From Rhodococcus sp. IEGM 1381 (lineage in GTDB: Bacteria; Actinomycetota; Actinomycetes; Mycobacteriales; Mycobacteriaceae), in the NCBI RefSeq assembly GCF_030056795.1, contig NZ_JASHKQ010000001.1, forward strand, positions 1 through 64,000: a DNA stretch of 64,000 nt. The letters run 5' to 3'. Shown here one piece after another: positions 43,797-52,753 of the stretch (the stretch's first letter is position 1; the number at the start of each line of letters is the position of its first letter). A program made the position numbers and the translations under genes. The notes beneath the pieces are model-generated. The model saw only the letters and a program-made list of their open reading frames with translations. It did not search any database and was not told where the DNA came from.

Positions 43797-46343
43797 ATGG
43801 GAAAAAAGACCGGCAAGCGGGGGTCCGGCGGACTCGATCGCGGTGAACTGCGCATCTATCTCGGGGCCGCGCCGGGGGTAGGTAAGACCTTCGCGATGCT
43901 CGGTGAAGCGCACCGCAGGCAAGAACGTGGATGCGATGTGGTCGCGGGCGTGGTGGAAACCCACGGCCGCGCCCGCACCGCCGCGTTACTGGACGGCATC
44001 GAACTGGTTCCTCCGCGGATAGTCCACTACCGCGGATCGATCGCTCAGGAACTCGATGTCGCAGCGATCATCGAGCGCGACCCTTCGCTGGTGCTCGTCG
44101 ACGAACTCGCCCACACCAACACCCCGGGTAGCGCCCACGAGAAGCGCTGGCAGGACGTCGAGGAATTGCTGGCAGCGGGAATCGATGTGGTCTCGACCCT
44201 GAACGTGCAGCATCTGGAGAGTCTCAACGATGTCGTCGAGCAGATCACCGGTGTGCCGCAACGAGAAACCGTCCCCGATTCGGTGGTACGGGCAGCGGAA
44301 CAGATCGAATTGGTCGACGTGGCTCCAGAAGCGCTGCGCCGCAGACTCTCCCACGGAAACATCTATGCAGCCGAGAAGGTCGACGCAGCACTGAGCAACT
44401 ACTTCCGTCAAGGCAATCTGACTGCCCTGCGCGAACTGTCGTTGTTGTGGATTGCCGATCAGGTCGACGCTGCGTTGGCGAAATACCGCAGTACACATGA
44501 CATCACCGACACGTGGGAAGCACGTGAGCGTGTTGTCGTCTCGGTGACCGGCGGACCGGAGTCCGAGACCCTGTTGCGTCGCGCAAGCCGGATCGCCTCG
44601 CGGTCCAGCGCGGAACTGATGGTGCTGCACGTGATCCGCGGTGACGGCCTCACCGGCGTCTCGGCACCGCAGATGGGAAAAGTCCGCGTACTCGCAGCGA
44701 GTCTCGGCGCAAGTATGCACAGTGTCGTCGGTGACGATGTGCCGACCACACTGCTCGACTTCGCACGGGGGGCCAACGCAACCCAGCTCGTCATCGGAAC
44801 CTCGCGGCGGTCTCGTTGGGCGCGAATACTGGACGAGGGCATCGGCGCTGCGGTCATTCAGAACTCGGGCAAGATCGATGTGCACATGGTCACCCACAAC
44901 CAGGTCAGTCGAGGTTTTCGGCTCGGTCGGCTGATTCCGCCCAACCCGAAGCACCGACGAATTCTGTCCTGGGTTGGCGCCGTGGTCGTACCCGTTGTCT
45001 CGGCCCTGGCGATGCTGCTGGTGGATCCGTATCTCGATCTCGGCGGCGAGAGCGCTCTGTTCTTCATGGTCGTACTCGCCGTTGCGCTCCTGGGCGGCGT
45101 TGCGCCCGCGGCACTGTCGGCGTTGATCGCAGGATTGTTGCTCAATTACTTCTTCGCCGACCCGCGGTACAGCTTCACCATCGCCGAACCCGACAATTTC
45201 GTCACCACCGTGGTGCTGCTCATCATGGCAGTGGCAGTGGCATTTCTCGTCGACGCGGCCGCCCGACGCACCCGCGAAGCTCGGCGAGCGTCTCAGGAAG
45301 CCGAGCTCCTGACCCTGTTCGCCGGAACGGTGCTGCGCGGCGGCGACATTCGAACGCTGTTGGAGCGAGTCCGCGAGACGTACTCCCAACGCGCGGTCTC
45401 GATCATCAGAGGTGCTGGTGTGATCGTCGAATCTGTCGGTGATTCTCCACCGGCTGTGCCCGATGACGCCGACACCGCGATCGACACCCCCGACGGTTCC
45501 TTCACACTGCTCCTGTCCGGCACCAAGACCGGTGCGCACGATCGACGTGTGCTCAGCGCCGTAGCCAACCAAGCCAGGGGCCTGATCAGGCAGACCGAAC
45601 TCGCCCAGGAAGCCAGCGCCGCAGCAGGACTGAAGGAAGCCGACCGTCTTCGGCGGGCGCTGCTGTCTGCGGTCAGCCACGACCTGCGAACACCGCTCGC
45701 CGCGGTCAAGGCTGCGGCGTCGAGTCTGCGTGCGACCGATGTCGAGTTCTCCGCCGAGGACACCGCTGAGCTGTTGGCGACCATCGAGGAATCGACCGAC
45801 CAGCTGACGGGTCTGGTGGGCAACCTGCTCGATTCATCGCGATTAGCGGCGGGGGTCATTCAGCCGAGCCGGTCCATCGTGTACGTCGAGGACGCTGTGG
45901 ACGCAGCGCTCGTCGGAACGCACACTGGTCGCGAGCTCGTCATCGTCGATGTGGACGACGTCGCTGTCTCCGCCGACGCGGGTCTGCTCGAGCGCGTGCT
46001 GGCGAATCTGATCGACAATGGGCTGCGACACGCACCAGGATCGCCGGTGCGGGTCGGGGCCGCCTACATCGGCGACCGAGCGGTGATCACCGTTGCCGAC
46101 AGCGGCCCTGGGATCGCTCCCGGAAGCGAAGAGGCTGTGTTCGAGTCCTTCCAACGATCGGGCGACCGCGACAACTCCACGGGCGTCGGGCTCGGACTCT
46201 CCGTTGTGCGTGGGTTCGTCGAAGCCATGGGAGGCTCGGTGACGGTGTCCGATACCGCAGGCGGCGGGGTGACCATGACCGTCGAATTGGACCGAGCGGA
46301 ATCGACTGCCAGAGGCGACTTCTCCGAGCAGACCCATGGGTGA
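43797..46343 (+). CDS. kdpD: Sensor histidine kinase KdpD
   Basis: An 848-residue K+-sensing kinase. The N-terminal KdpD domain carries Walker A GAAPGVGKT and VDELAHTN. A UspA-like region follows (HVIRGDGLTG, FARGANATQLVIGTSRRSRW). Four TM segments lie around residues 395-500. A GAF-like part and the kinase core end the chain, with the H-box AVSHDLRTPLAAVKAAASSL and the N/G boxes NLIDNGLRHAPGSPV and GVGLGLSVVRGFV. ATG 43797 matches the usual RGELRIYLG position; a GTG at 43749 inside kdpC is the alternative. kdpE overlaps its 3' end by 8 nt. Confidence 0.95.
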   Translation: MGKKTGKRGSGGLDRGELRIYLGAAPGVGKTFAMLGEAHRRQERGCDVVAGVVETHGRARTAALLDGIELVPPRIVHYRGSIAQELDVAAIIERDPSLVLVDELAHTNTPGSAHEKRWQDVEELLAAGIDVVSTLNVQHLESLNDVVEQITGVPQRETVPDSVVRAAEQIELVDVAPEALRRRLSHGNIYAAEKVDAALSNYFRQGNLTALRELSLLWIADQVDAALAKYRSTHDITDTWEARERVVVSVTGGPESETLLRRASRIASRSSAELMVLHVIRGDGLTGVSAPQMGKVRVLAASLGASMHSVVGDDVPTTLLDFARGANATQLVIGTSRRSRWARILDEGIGAAVIQNSGKIDVHMVTHNQVSRGFRLGRLIPPNPKHRRILSWVGAVVVPVVSALAMLLVDPYLDLGGESALFFMVVLAVALLGGVAPAALSALIAGLLLNYFFADPRYSFTIAEPDNFVTTVVLLIMAVAVAFLVDAAARRTREARRASQEAELLTLFAGTVLRGGDIRTLLERVRETYSQRAVSIIRGAGVIVESVGDSPPAVPDDADTAIDTPDGSFTLLLSGTKTGAHDRRVLSAVANQARGLIRQTELAQEASAAAGLKEADRLRRALLSAVSHDLRTPLAAVKAAASSLRATDVEFSAEDTAELLATIEESTDQLTGLVGNLLDSSRLAAGVIQPSRSIVYVEDAVDAALVGTHTGRELVIVDVDDVAVSADAGLLERVLANLIDNGLRHAPGSPVRVGAAYIGDRAVITVADSGPGIAPGSEEAVFESFQRSGDRDNSTGVGLGLSVVRGFVEAMGGSVTVSDTAGGGVTMTVELDRAESTARGDFSEQTHG

Positions 46344-47034
46344 ATCCCGTTCCGCGATCAAGGTTCTGGTTGTCGACGACGAACCGCAGATCGTGCGCGC
46401 ACTGCGCATCAACCTCACCGCCCGCGGTTACAACGTCGTCACCGCGTCCACGGGTACGGGCGCGCTACGCGCCATTACGTCCGAGCACCCCGATGTCGTA
46501 ATCCTCGATCTCGGACTGCCCGATATCGGCGGCCTGGACGTGCTCGCCGGCTTGCGAGGATGGAGCGAGATTCCGGTGATCGTGCTGTCCGCGCGCACCG
46601 ACAGCGGCGACAAGATCGAAGCCCTCGACGCCGGTGCCGACGACTACATCACCAAACCGTTCGGGATCGACGAATTCCTGGCCCGGCTACGCGTCGCCGT
46701 TCGCAGACGAGCCATCAGGACGTCCCCCACGGACCCGCTGGTGACCACCTCGTCTTTCACCGTCGATCTGGCCTCCAAGAGGGTGACCAGGGACGGCGAG
46801 ATCGTGCATCTGACGCGTACCGAATGGGGAGTCCTCGAGATGCTGGCCCGCAATGCAGGCAAGCTGGTGGGGCAGAAAGAACTACTCAGAACGGTGTGGG
46901 GCCCAGGGCACGATCACGGCTCCAACTATCTGAGGATCTACATGTCTCAACTTCGACGCAAGCTCGAAGTCGACCCGGGCAAGCCTCGGCATCTCATCAC
47001 CGAGACCGGAATGGGGTATCGACTCGTGGAATGA
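46336..47034 (+). CDS. kdpE: Response regulator KdpE
   Basis: A 232-residue OmpR/PhoB-type regulator. The receiver domain has the phosphorylated Asp58 (VVILDLGLPD) and acidic pocket VVDDEPQ (12-18). The C-terminal winged helix includes LTRTEWGVLEMLARNAGKLV and RIYMSQLRRKLEVDPGKPRHLITETGMGYRL. It is activated by KdpD and should turn on kdpFABC from the region around 38911. Its end overlaps the convergent LysA-like gene by 38 nt. Confidence 0.96.
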   Translation: MGESRSAIKVLVVDDEPQIVRALRINLTARGYNVVTASTGTGALRAITSEHPDVVILDLGLPDIGGLDVLAGLRGWSEIPVIVLSARTDSGDKIEALDAGADDYITKPFGIDEFLARLRVAVRRRAIRTSPTDPLVTTSSFTVDLASKRVTRDGEIVHLTRTEWGVLEMLARNAGKLVGQKELLRTVWGPGHDHGSNYLRIYMSQLRRKLEVDPGKPRHLITETGMGYRLVE

Positions 47035-48217
47035 ACCGAACACGAGAAGGCATCTCGGGGAGCAGATCCAGATGGTGGGCTTGTCCGTCGGACAGTGTCA
47101 GGACGCTCGGGCAGTCGCCGGGACCGTCGGCGATCGCGAGTACATCACCGACCCGAACATCTGCCGGGAGCGACACTTCGGAGTCGATGACGCACCGGCG
47201 CAGAGGATCACTGCCGTCCGCGAGTACGAACAATTCCTCGACACCGAGGCTGTGGCGGTTGGCGATGACCGCCGCGGCCGGACCGGCCGGGGCGCAACCG
47301 GTTCCACCGTCGACTACCACGACGGCTCGTCGCGAATCCGTCCGGTCGATCGACCGGACACGGCACACCGTGACCATGGACGCGTCTGTGATCGACTCCC
47401 CGGTCTCGACGGCAAGCTGCGGACGCGGAAAGCGATGCCGAATGCAACCCTCGTCGACGGCGTCTTCGACGACGTCGGACAGGAGCGCAGTATCGAGTCC
47501 CGTCGGAGAATCGATCCGTAGATGCAGTCGATTACCGAGCACACCATGATCTCGGTAGGCCTGAGCCATCACCCCGAGCGACTCGACAATCCGTGCGAAC
47601 ACCCCGTCGAGAGTGGACGCGCTGCATTCGACACCGTCGAATATTGTTGCAGGGCAGTCGACAACCTGAGCGATGACATTCTCCGCGTATTCACGATTGC
47701 CATCGGTGCTTACCAGAGTCGACTGTGCGAGGGTTAAGGCACGGTCCGCATCCGAAATCCGGTGAAGACCTGCGGCGACGACGATTCGGCCCACTCGCTC
47801 ACCCGCCGGAAGTGACAGAAAGTGATCTGCAGCCTGCGCGCTCTGCGCACGGCCGACGATGTGGGAGGGATCGACACCGAGCTGCCGGGCGGACGACAAC
47901 CCTGCCATCGAGTCGACGACCAACGTCAAGTGCTGCTCCCCTATCCAGCGCGCGACAACCGGGGCCAGCACACTGCCTGGCCTGTAGAGCATTTCGGCTG
48001 TGAACGACTCGAGCGCGATGCGATTGCACCTACCGCGCAGGCTGGTTTCGTCGATCACGCACACCGGCGTCGAGTAACGATCGGCGATGTCGTCGAGGAA
48101 CATACCTGCCACCGTCACTCGACCGTGTCGATAGTGCGTCGTACTCGGCCACACGGCATGATCCAACCGCGGCGACAGAGCGCCTCTGAGCGACGGCAGA
48201 TAATCCAACAAAGTCAT
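46997..48217 (-). CDS. LysA-like (fold-III) protein lacking the PLP lysine, full length
   Basis: A 406-residue protein aligned by eye with diaminopimelate/ornithine-type decarboxylases. YSTPVCVIDETSLRGRC (48-64) matches the YGTPLxVIDxxxxRxRC start of LysA. LYRPGSVLAPVVARWI (77-92) takes the place of YAxKAxxxxAVARWI. EGCIRHRFPRPQLAVETGESI and VDGGTG match the C-terminal EPGR and VDGGM regions. The PLP-binding lysine position is Gly81, and the EPGR motif reads ETGE, so it cannot be a normal PLP decarboxylase. ATG 48217 has a GAGGAG site 9 nt upstream. It is divergent from a shorter relative at 48452 and convergent with kdpE. Function is unknown. Confidence 0.7.
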   Translation of the reverse strand: MTLLDYLPSLRGALSPRLDHAVWPSTTHYRHGRVTVAGMFLDDIADRYSTPVCVIDETSLRGRCNRIALESFTAEMLYRPGSVLAPVVARWIGEQHLTLVVDSMAGLSSARQLGVDPSHIVGRAQSAQAADHFLSLPAGERVGRIVVAAGLHRISDADRALTLAQSTLVSTDGNREYAENVIAQVVDCPATIFDGVECSASTLDGVFARIVESLGVMAQAYRDHGVLGNRLHLRIDSPTGLDTALLSDVVEDAVDEGCIRHRFPRPQLAVETGESITDASMVTVCRVRSIDRTDSRRAVVVVDGGTGCAPAGPAAAVIANRHSLGVEELFVLADGSDPLRRCVIDSEVSLPADVRVGDVLAIADGPGDCPSVLTLSDGQAHHLDLLPEMPSRVRFIPRVDTPFRSR

Positions 48218-48451
48218 CGAACACATCTCCTCGTCGATACCCGACCGAGTGCGGGCCTCCAGTCGATCATCGTCCCGAATCGAGGCGAACAACCCTGCCT
48301 TGACGGAAAATTGACGCTGCAGACGAGGACCTTGACGCCGCGGTAACAGATGCGCCTCGACCATCTGCACCCCGTAAGAATCTCCGTACGTCGCGTCAAA
48401 ACTCCGTCAACGAACCGCCCGAGTGGTTCACGCGGGCGTATATCTGAGTGC

Positions 48452-49153
48452 ATGACACTCTCGCTCGAAGCTCCCGATTACCTCGAAGTTCCCGATTACA
48501 CAGCACAACTGCACAATTCGATTCACCTCATGCGTCGGGTCATCCCAGGGGTCGGTTTCGGTGTCCGTGCGGCCGAGCTCGGCGACCAGGCTCTCGCAGC
48601 CTGGGTACGGAACTCCGGTGTCACCGTCCTCGCGCACGATGACGACGAGCTCGATCGTGTGCAGCTCAGCGGGATTCGACCGAACCAAATAGTGTTTCGA
48701 TGCGGAGCCAGCACCGACGGTATCCGCAGTGCCGTGCACCGCGGGGTGTTCCGCTTCGTCGTCGGTAAAGTGCCGCAGATCGCTCGATTGACAGAGTGCG
48801 CGCAACGAACGAAATATGTCTACCTCGACAGCGACGCGCCGGCAGCACTCTGCGATCACCGAGTGCAGGTGGTCGGCCGCCACAGCGACGTCAGCAACTC
48901 CGGCGACGCGGACGAGTGGGCCTCGGCGGCCGACAGACTGCTGCGCCGAGCATCCGAGTCCACGACGTGCGGATCGCCGGTGCACCGGATCATTCTGAGC
49001 GGAGGATCGACCGAGGAGTGGATGAACTGCTCCGCCCCGTACCTGACGTCCGTCGTGCGCGCTGTGGACGCTGCACTTCGTGAGGGGTGCACCCGATGGA
49101 ATCTGCCACGGCCTGCCGTCTCGGTGATACCGGCGCAGGCGGCGGCCCACTGA
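48452..49153 (+). CDS. Short LysA-like barrel protein with Arg in place of the PLP lysine
   Basis: A 233-residue protein that matches only the N-terminal TIM-barrel half of LysA/ODC-type enzymes. GFGVRAAELGDQALAAWVRNSGVTVLAHDDDELDRV (35-70) aligns with the YAVKAN...G...DVxSxGEL block, and IRPNQIVFRCGASTDGIRSAVHRGVFRFVV with the following region. The lysine is Arg39. Its ending, DAALREGCTRWNLPRPAVSVIPAQA, matches the EGCIRHRFPRPQLAVETGE of the divergent neighbour. The C-terminal beta domain is missing. The two genes share a 234-bp divergent promoter region. It could be a regulatory or pseudoenzyme partner; this is inference. Confidence 0.6.
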   Translation: MTLSLEAPDYLEVPDYTAQLHNSIHLMRRVIPGVGFGVRAAELGDQALAAWVRNSGVTVLAHDDDELDRVQLSGIRPNQIVFRCGASTDGIRSAVHRGVFRFVVGKVPQIARLTECAQRTKYVYLDSDAPAALCDHRVQVVGRHSDVSNSGDADEWASAADRLLRRASESTTCGSPVHRIILSGGSTEEWMNCSAPYLTSVVRAVDAALREGCTRWNLPRPAVSVIPAQAAAH

Positions 49154-49220
49154 CTCTCCGGGAGGTGGCGTATACCGTCGAGTGGACAGAACTTCCGTCC
49201 CGAGAAGGAGCGTCCACTCG

Positions 49221-49943
49221 ATGGCCGATATCGATTTCTATTTCGATCCGGTGTGCCCGTTCGCCTGGATGACCAGCAAGTGGGTCCGCAAGGTCCAAGC
49301 CCAGCGCGACTACACCGTCGACTGGCGGTTCATCTCGCTGCGCCTGCTCAATTCGCACATCGACTACGACGCGCACTTTCCACCCGAGTACGAGGCCGGC
49401 CACACCGCGGGTCTGCGACTGTTGCGGGCCGCTGCCGCTATTCGTCGTGAGCACGGGTCGGCCGCGATCGGGCCGCTGTACGAGGCCCTCGGAACGCGCA
49501 TCTTCGACACCGAGGTGGTGCCCGACGACGCTGCGAGCCACGGCTATCGCGGCACCGCGGAATTCCTCGGGCCGATCCTCGAAGAACTCGGGCTGCCCAC
49601 CCATCACACTGCAGCACTCGATGATTCGTCACTCGACGACGAGATCCGGGCCGAAACCGATCATGCACTGTCGCTGACCGGCAAGGACGTCGGCACACCT
49701 ATCATCGCCTTCGAGCCACCGGACGGCGTCGCGTTCTTCGGGCCGGTGATCAGCAGACTACCCAGCGACGAAGAGGCAGTAGAGCTGTGGGACAACGTGA
49801 TCGGTCTCGCTCGATTCTCCGGCTTCGCCGAGATGAAGCGCAGCCTGCGTGAGCTCCCCCAGCTGAAGGCGCTGGGCGTTCAGGAGGACGAGGCGGGCGT
49901 GCAACAGGACTGGCACGCAGGTAGCCGACGACAGAAGAAGTGA
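49221..49943 (+). CDS. DsbA-fold protein, Rv2466c-like, with altered active-site motif
   Basis: A 240-residue thioredoxin-fold (DsbA) protein. FYFDPVCPFAWMTSKWV (6-22), VGTPIIAFEPPDGVAFFGPVISRLP and the spacing of helices strongly resemble the mycothiol-dependent nitroreductase Rv2466c. Rv2466c has a CPWC motif; here it reads CPFA, so the second cysteine is absent and only Cys12 remains. That would favour a monothiol mechanism or loss of redox activity. GAAGGAG precedes ATG 49221. It is co-directional with nothing related; the DHFR-like gene downstream is convergent. Confidence 0.83.
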   Translation: MADIDFYFDPVCPFAWMTSKWVRKVQAQRDYTVDWRFISLRLLNSHIDYDAHFPPEYEAGHTAGLRLLRAAAAIRREHGSAAIGPLYEALGTRIFDTEVVPDDAASHGYRGTAEFLGPILEELGLPTHHTAALDDSSLDDEIRAETDHALSLTGKDVGTPIIAFEPPDGVAFFGPVISRLPSDEEAVELWDNVIGLARFSGFAEMKRSLRELPQLKALGVQEDEAGVQQDWHAGSRRQKK

Positions 49944-49956
49944 TGTGCCGGCCGGA

Positions 49957-50574
49957 TCAGCCGCCTCGCACGTCGTCCATGTTGCCAACGTCCGGGGTTC
50001 CGGCGTCGAGGCCGTAACGCAGGTAGACGGTGCCCTTCCCGCCGACGGCCGGTGGCACGAGCAGCGTCAGGTTACTGGGCACGGTGCCGTCGGCAAACAC
50101 TCTCTTCCCGACTCCGAGAACGATGGGATGCACCCATAGATCGAGTCGATCGAAGAGCTTCTCGCGCAACAGAGTCTGAACCAGATCGAGACTTCCGACG
50201 ACCTTGATGTTGTCGTGTCTGTCTCGGATCTCACGCATCGCATCCACCAGATTCGGTCCGAGTTGGGTCGAACCGTCCCACCGCAGATCGGGTGTGCCAC
50301 GCGAGGCCACGTATTTCGGGATCGTGTTGAACAACGTTGCAAACGAACCGTCTTGGTTCGGCCAGTACGCAGCGAAGATGTCGTAGGTGCGCCGTCCGAG
50401 CAGGAGCGCATCAGTGCCCTCGTATGCGGCGGCAACTTGCGCCCCGGAGACCTCGTCGAGCAGAGGAGCTTGCCAGCCACCGTAGGGAAAATTCTCGGGA
50501 TCTTCCTCGGGGCTTCCGGGTGATTGTGCGACGAGATCTAGGGTGGCGAACAGTTCCAACGTGATGAGGCCCAT
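49957..50574 (-). CDS. Dihydrofolate reductase family (RibD C-terminal domain) protein
   Basis: A 205-residue single-domain RibD-C/DHFR-like reductase. It opens MGLITLELFATLDLVAQSPGSPEEDPENFPYGGW. LLLGRRTYDIFAAYWP, IKVVGSLDLVQTLLREKLFDRLDLWVHPIVLGVGKRVF and the final GTVYLRYGL follow; all are hallmarks of the actinobacterial YyaP/YqjY-like clade. NADPH use is likely and the substrate is unknown. It is 44 nt downstream of the alpha/beta hydrolase on the same strand, so they may be co-transcribed. Confidence 0.87.
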   Translation of the reverse strand: MGLITLELFATLDLVAQSPGSPEEDPENFPYGGWQAPLLDEVSGAQVAAAYEGTDALLLGRRTYDIFAAYWPNQDGSFATLFNTIPKYVASRGTPDLRWDGSTQLGPNLVDAMREIRDRHDNIKVVGSLDLVQTLLREKLFDRLDLWVHPIVLGVGKRVFADGTVPSNLTLLVPPAVGGKGTVYLRYGLDAGTPDVGNMDDVRGG

Positions 50575-50618
50575 GATGTCTCCTGGTTCGGTGGGGTCTT
50601 CTTCGGGAAAAACCTTGT

Positions 50619-51485
50619 TCAGCCCAATACTTTTCGCAGAGTCTCAGCAAATTCTGTCGGCTTTCCGGTCTGACCGAATTCGCCGCCGAGGAAGCCCGAG
50701 TGGCCGCCGGGAAATACGATCGGCTCTGATCCGAGGAGCGCCGCAGTCGAATGCGCTGCGCGAGCTGCGATGTGACCGTCCTCGGAACCGCCGGATTCTT
50801 CCCCTACTCCGATCACCACGGTGGTGGGTGCTGCGCGCAACGCATCGACGTCCGGTGCGAAGTCGACGCCTCCCCCGCGCATGTTGGACATCAGGGCGTC
50901 GTCGCGGGTTCCGTCGTCCTCGGCTGGGAGGCCGAACTGCGCCGGGTCCGGTGCCGGGCGAGCGAAGAACGCGTCGTCGATAGGCCCTGCGTGCATCAGC
51001 AGTGACATGAACTCGGCCATCGCCGGGCCGCGGCCGTGAGCGTCGTACGTGGTCACCATGTTCGCGCACACTGACGCAATGTTCTCGCGGTCCGGCAAAG
51101 TGCCTCCGGCGGGTGGTTCGTGGGCAACCAACGTCCGAACATCGGACGGGTATCTGCTGACGAGTACCAGCGCATTGACCGCACCCCCGCTCGAGGCGAA
51201 CACATCGACAGGGCCATGACCGACGGCGGTGAGCACTGCATGCAGGTCGTCGGCATGTTCGCCGAAGGTGACCGCGGCGGTCGCGTCGTCTCGTCGACTA
51301 CGTCCGACATTTCTCGGGTCGTACGTGACGACCACGCGGTCGCGGAAGTGCGATGCCAACGTCCCGAACCCGCTCGCATCCATCGGTGAGCCGATGAGCA
51401 CCAAGGGCGTGACCCCGGGCTCGAGCTCGCCGATCACGTCGTAGGTCAGGGTCGCACCGGGCACGGAAACTGTCTCTGTCGTCAT
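50619..51485 (-). CDS. Alpha/beta hydrolase
   Basis: A 288-residue alpha/beta hydrolase with PLVLIGSPMDASGFGTLA (oxyanion region), the elbow ASSGGAVNAL (nucleophile Ser in FASSGG) and a C-terminal FPGGHSGFLGGEF with the catalytic His. The MTTETVSVPGATLTYDVIG start is typical of actinobacterial hydrolases of this clade. ATG 51485 is used; the extension to 51518 is rejected. It could be co-transcribed with the DHFR-like gene. The substrate is unknown. Confidence 0.85.
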   Translation of the reverse strand: MTTETVSVPGATLTYDVIGELEPGVTPLVLIGSPMDASGFGTLASHFRDRVVVTYDPRNVGRSRRDDATAAVTFGEHADDLHAVLTAVGHGPVDVFASSGGAVNALVLVSRYPSDVRTLVAHEPPAGGTLPDRENIASVCANMVTTYDAHGRGPAMAEFMSLLMHAGPIDDAFFARPAPDPAQFGLPAEDDGTRDDALMSNMRGGGVDFAPDVDALRAAPTTVVIGVGEESGGSEDGHIAARAAHSTAALLGSEPIVFPGGHSGFLGGEFGQTGKPTEFAETLRKVLG

Positions 51486-51531
51486 GCTCGTGTGACCTCG
51501 ATCCGAGCGAAAACTCACCGGACGGTGCCGC

Positions 51532-51969
51532 CTAGTCGTAGAGAACCGCAGTGCCCGTCTGTCTCAACTTCTCGAGACCGTCTCGGAAACGCTGCAGGTA
51601 TTCGGGCGAATGTCCGACCCAGTCGGTCGTCTCCTCGACGATGCGTACCGGTTCTGCGCTGCGATAGGAGCGCGTCGGGTTGCCGGGAAACTTCTTGTCC
51701 GTCACGTTCGGGTCGTCCTCCACACTGCCGGTCGGCTGCACGATGTAGACCCGCGGATTTCCCTCGCCGACGGCCATCTCCGCCGCGAGCACGGCACCGT
51801 CCAGCACCTTGGTCATGTAGATGTAGTTCGAGATGTGCTCGGGACGGTAATTCGAGCGATAGCCGGGGACCAAGAAGTCACCGGCCTCCAGATCGGCCTT
51901 GGTGCCATGAAAGTAGGAACCGGATTCGTGCACCCGAAATCGCTCCGGTGTATCGGCCATGTCTGCCAT
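51532..51969 (-). CDS. arr: NAD(+)-rifampin ADP-ribosyltransferase (Arr)
   Basis: A 145-residue Arr family enzyme, which transfers ADP-ribose from NAD+ to rifamycins. The sequence follows M. smegmatis Arr closely: ESGSYFHGTKADLEAGDFLVPGYRSNYRP, IYMTKVLDGAVLAAEMAVGEG, and RVYIVQPTGSVEDDPNVTDKKFPGNPTRSYRS. The catalytic residues reported for Arr (His19, Tyr49, Asp84) correspond to His21, Tyr51 and Asp86. ATG 51969 has GGAGTTTCT just upstream. A TetR gene lies 106 nt upstream on the same strand. It predicts natural rifamycin inactivation. Confidence 0.95.
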   Translation of the reverse strand: MADMADTPERFRVHESGSYFHGTKADLEAGDFLVPGYRSNYRPEHISNYIYMTKVLDGAVLAAEMAVGEGNPRVYIVQPTGSVEDDPNVTDKKFPGNPTRSYRSAEPVRIVEETTDWVGHSPEYLQRFRDGLEKLRQTGTAVLYD

Positions 51970-52075
51970 AGAAACTCCTCCGTGTCGGTAGCCGGAAGAG
52001 TGTGCATGCTCGACGGGGTCTTGCCGCAAGCCCCCACCCCGGCGATACACTGACGGTAAGCGGGCGAGCGCAGGA

Positions 52076-52666
52076 TCATGCGTTGCTGAACGCGCCGATC
52101 AGCGCGGTGGCCACCTCGTCGAGGTACGCCGAATCCACCTCGACTCCACGCACGGCAAAGCGCCAATAGACAGTTCCTGCAAGAAGATCGAGCGCCAGCT
52201 CGAGATTGAACCCGGCCGCCATCTCCCGGCGGTCGATCGCTCGCTCGAACACTCTGATCGCACGCTCACGTCGTGGAATTCCGATCAGCTCCATGTGCAA
52301 CTGTGCAAGCCTCGGAGTCCGTGCCGATTCTGCGACGAGATCAGGAAAAATCCGGGCGAATCTCGGATCCCCTATCCACTCCATCAGGTTGTCGAGCGTC
52401 GCGCGCAGGTCTCCGTACAGCGAGCCGGTGTCGGGAATCCGAGAAATGTCGACGCTGAACTCGGACAACACCGACACCACCATGTCAACTTTGGACGGCC
52501 AACGTCGGTACAGCGCACTCTTACCGACGCCCGCGCGCTTGGCGACGCCTTCCATCGACAGTCGCCCGAACCCGAGTTCGGCGAATTCATCGAGCACCGC
52601 TTCCGTGATCGCACGGGTCACATCCGGCTGAAACACCGCGGCACCCGTCGCCTTCCGTGGACTCAT
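52076..52666 (-). CDS. TetR/AcrR family regulator
   Basis: A 196-residue TetR regulator. The HTH (about 27-60) reads LDEFAELGFGRLSMEGVAKRAGVGKSALYRRWPSKVDMV, and the C-terminal region WIGDPRFARIFPDLVAESARTPRL resembles the TetR_C_33 type. It is divergent from the SnoaL-like/NmrA-like operon; a palindromic GGACGATACGG site lies between the two starts. The minus-strand arr gene lies downstream, so readthrough could link it to arr. The primary target is more likely the SnoaL-like operon. Confidence 0.9.
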   Translation of the reverse strand: MSPRKATGAAVFQPDVTRAITEAVLDEFAELGFGRLSMEGVAKRAGVGKSALYRRWPSKVDMVVSVLSEFSVDISRIPDTGSLYGDLRATLDNLMEWIGDPRFARIFPDLVAESARTPRLAQLHMELIGIPRRERAIRVFERAIDRREMAAGFNLELALDLLAGTVYWRFAVRGVEVDSAYLDEVATALIGAFSNA

Positions 52667-52684
52667 ACGACCAACTCTAACAAA

Positions 52685-52740
52685 TGGACGATACGGTACC
52701 GTCCAGTGTACCTTTGGATGAGACGCAACCGTATCGTCCA
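52685..52740. promoter_or_regulatory. Paired operator between tetR and the SnoaL-like operon
   Basis: TGGACGATACGGT (52685-52697) recurs as its exact reverse complement, ACCGTATCGTCCA, at 52728-52740. The first copy extends into a self-palindrome GGACG-N9-CGTCC (52686-52704). Both fall in the 87-bp region between the divergent genes, so the TetR product probably binds here. Confidence 0.65.
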
Positions 52741-52753
52741 CTGGAGGAGACCC

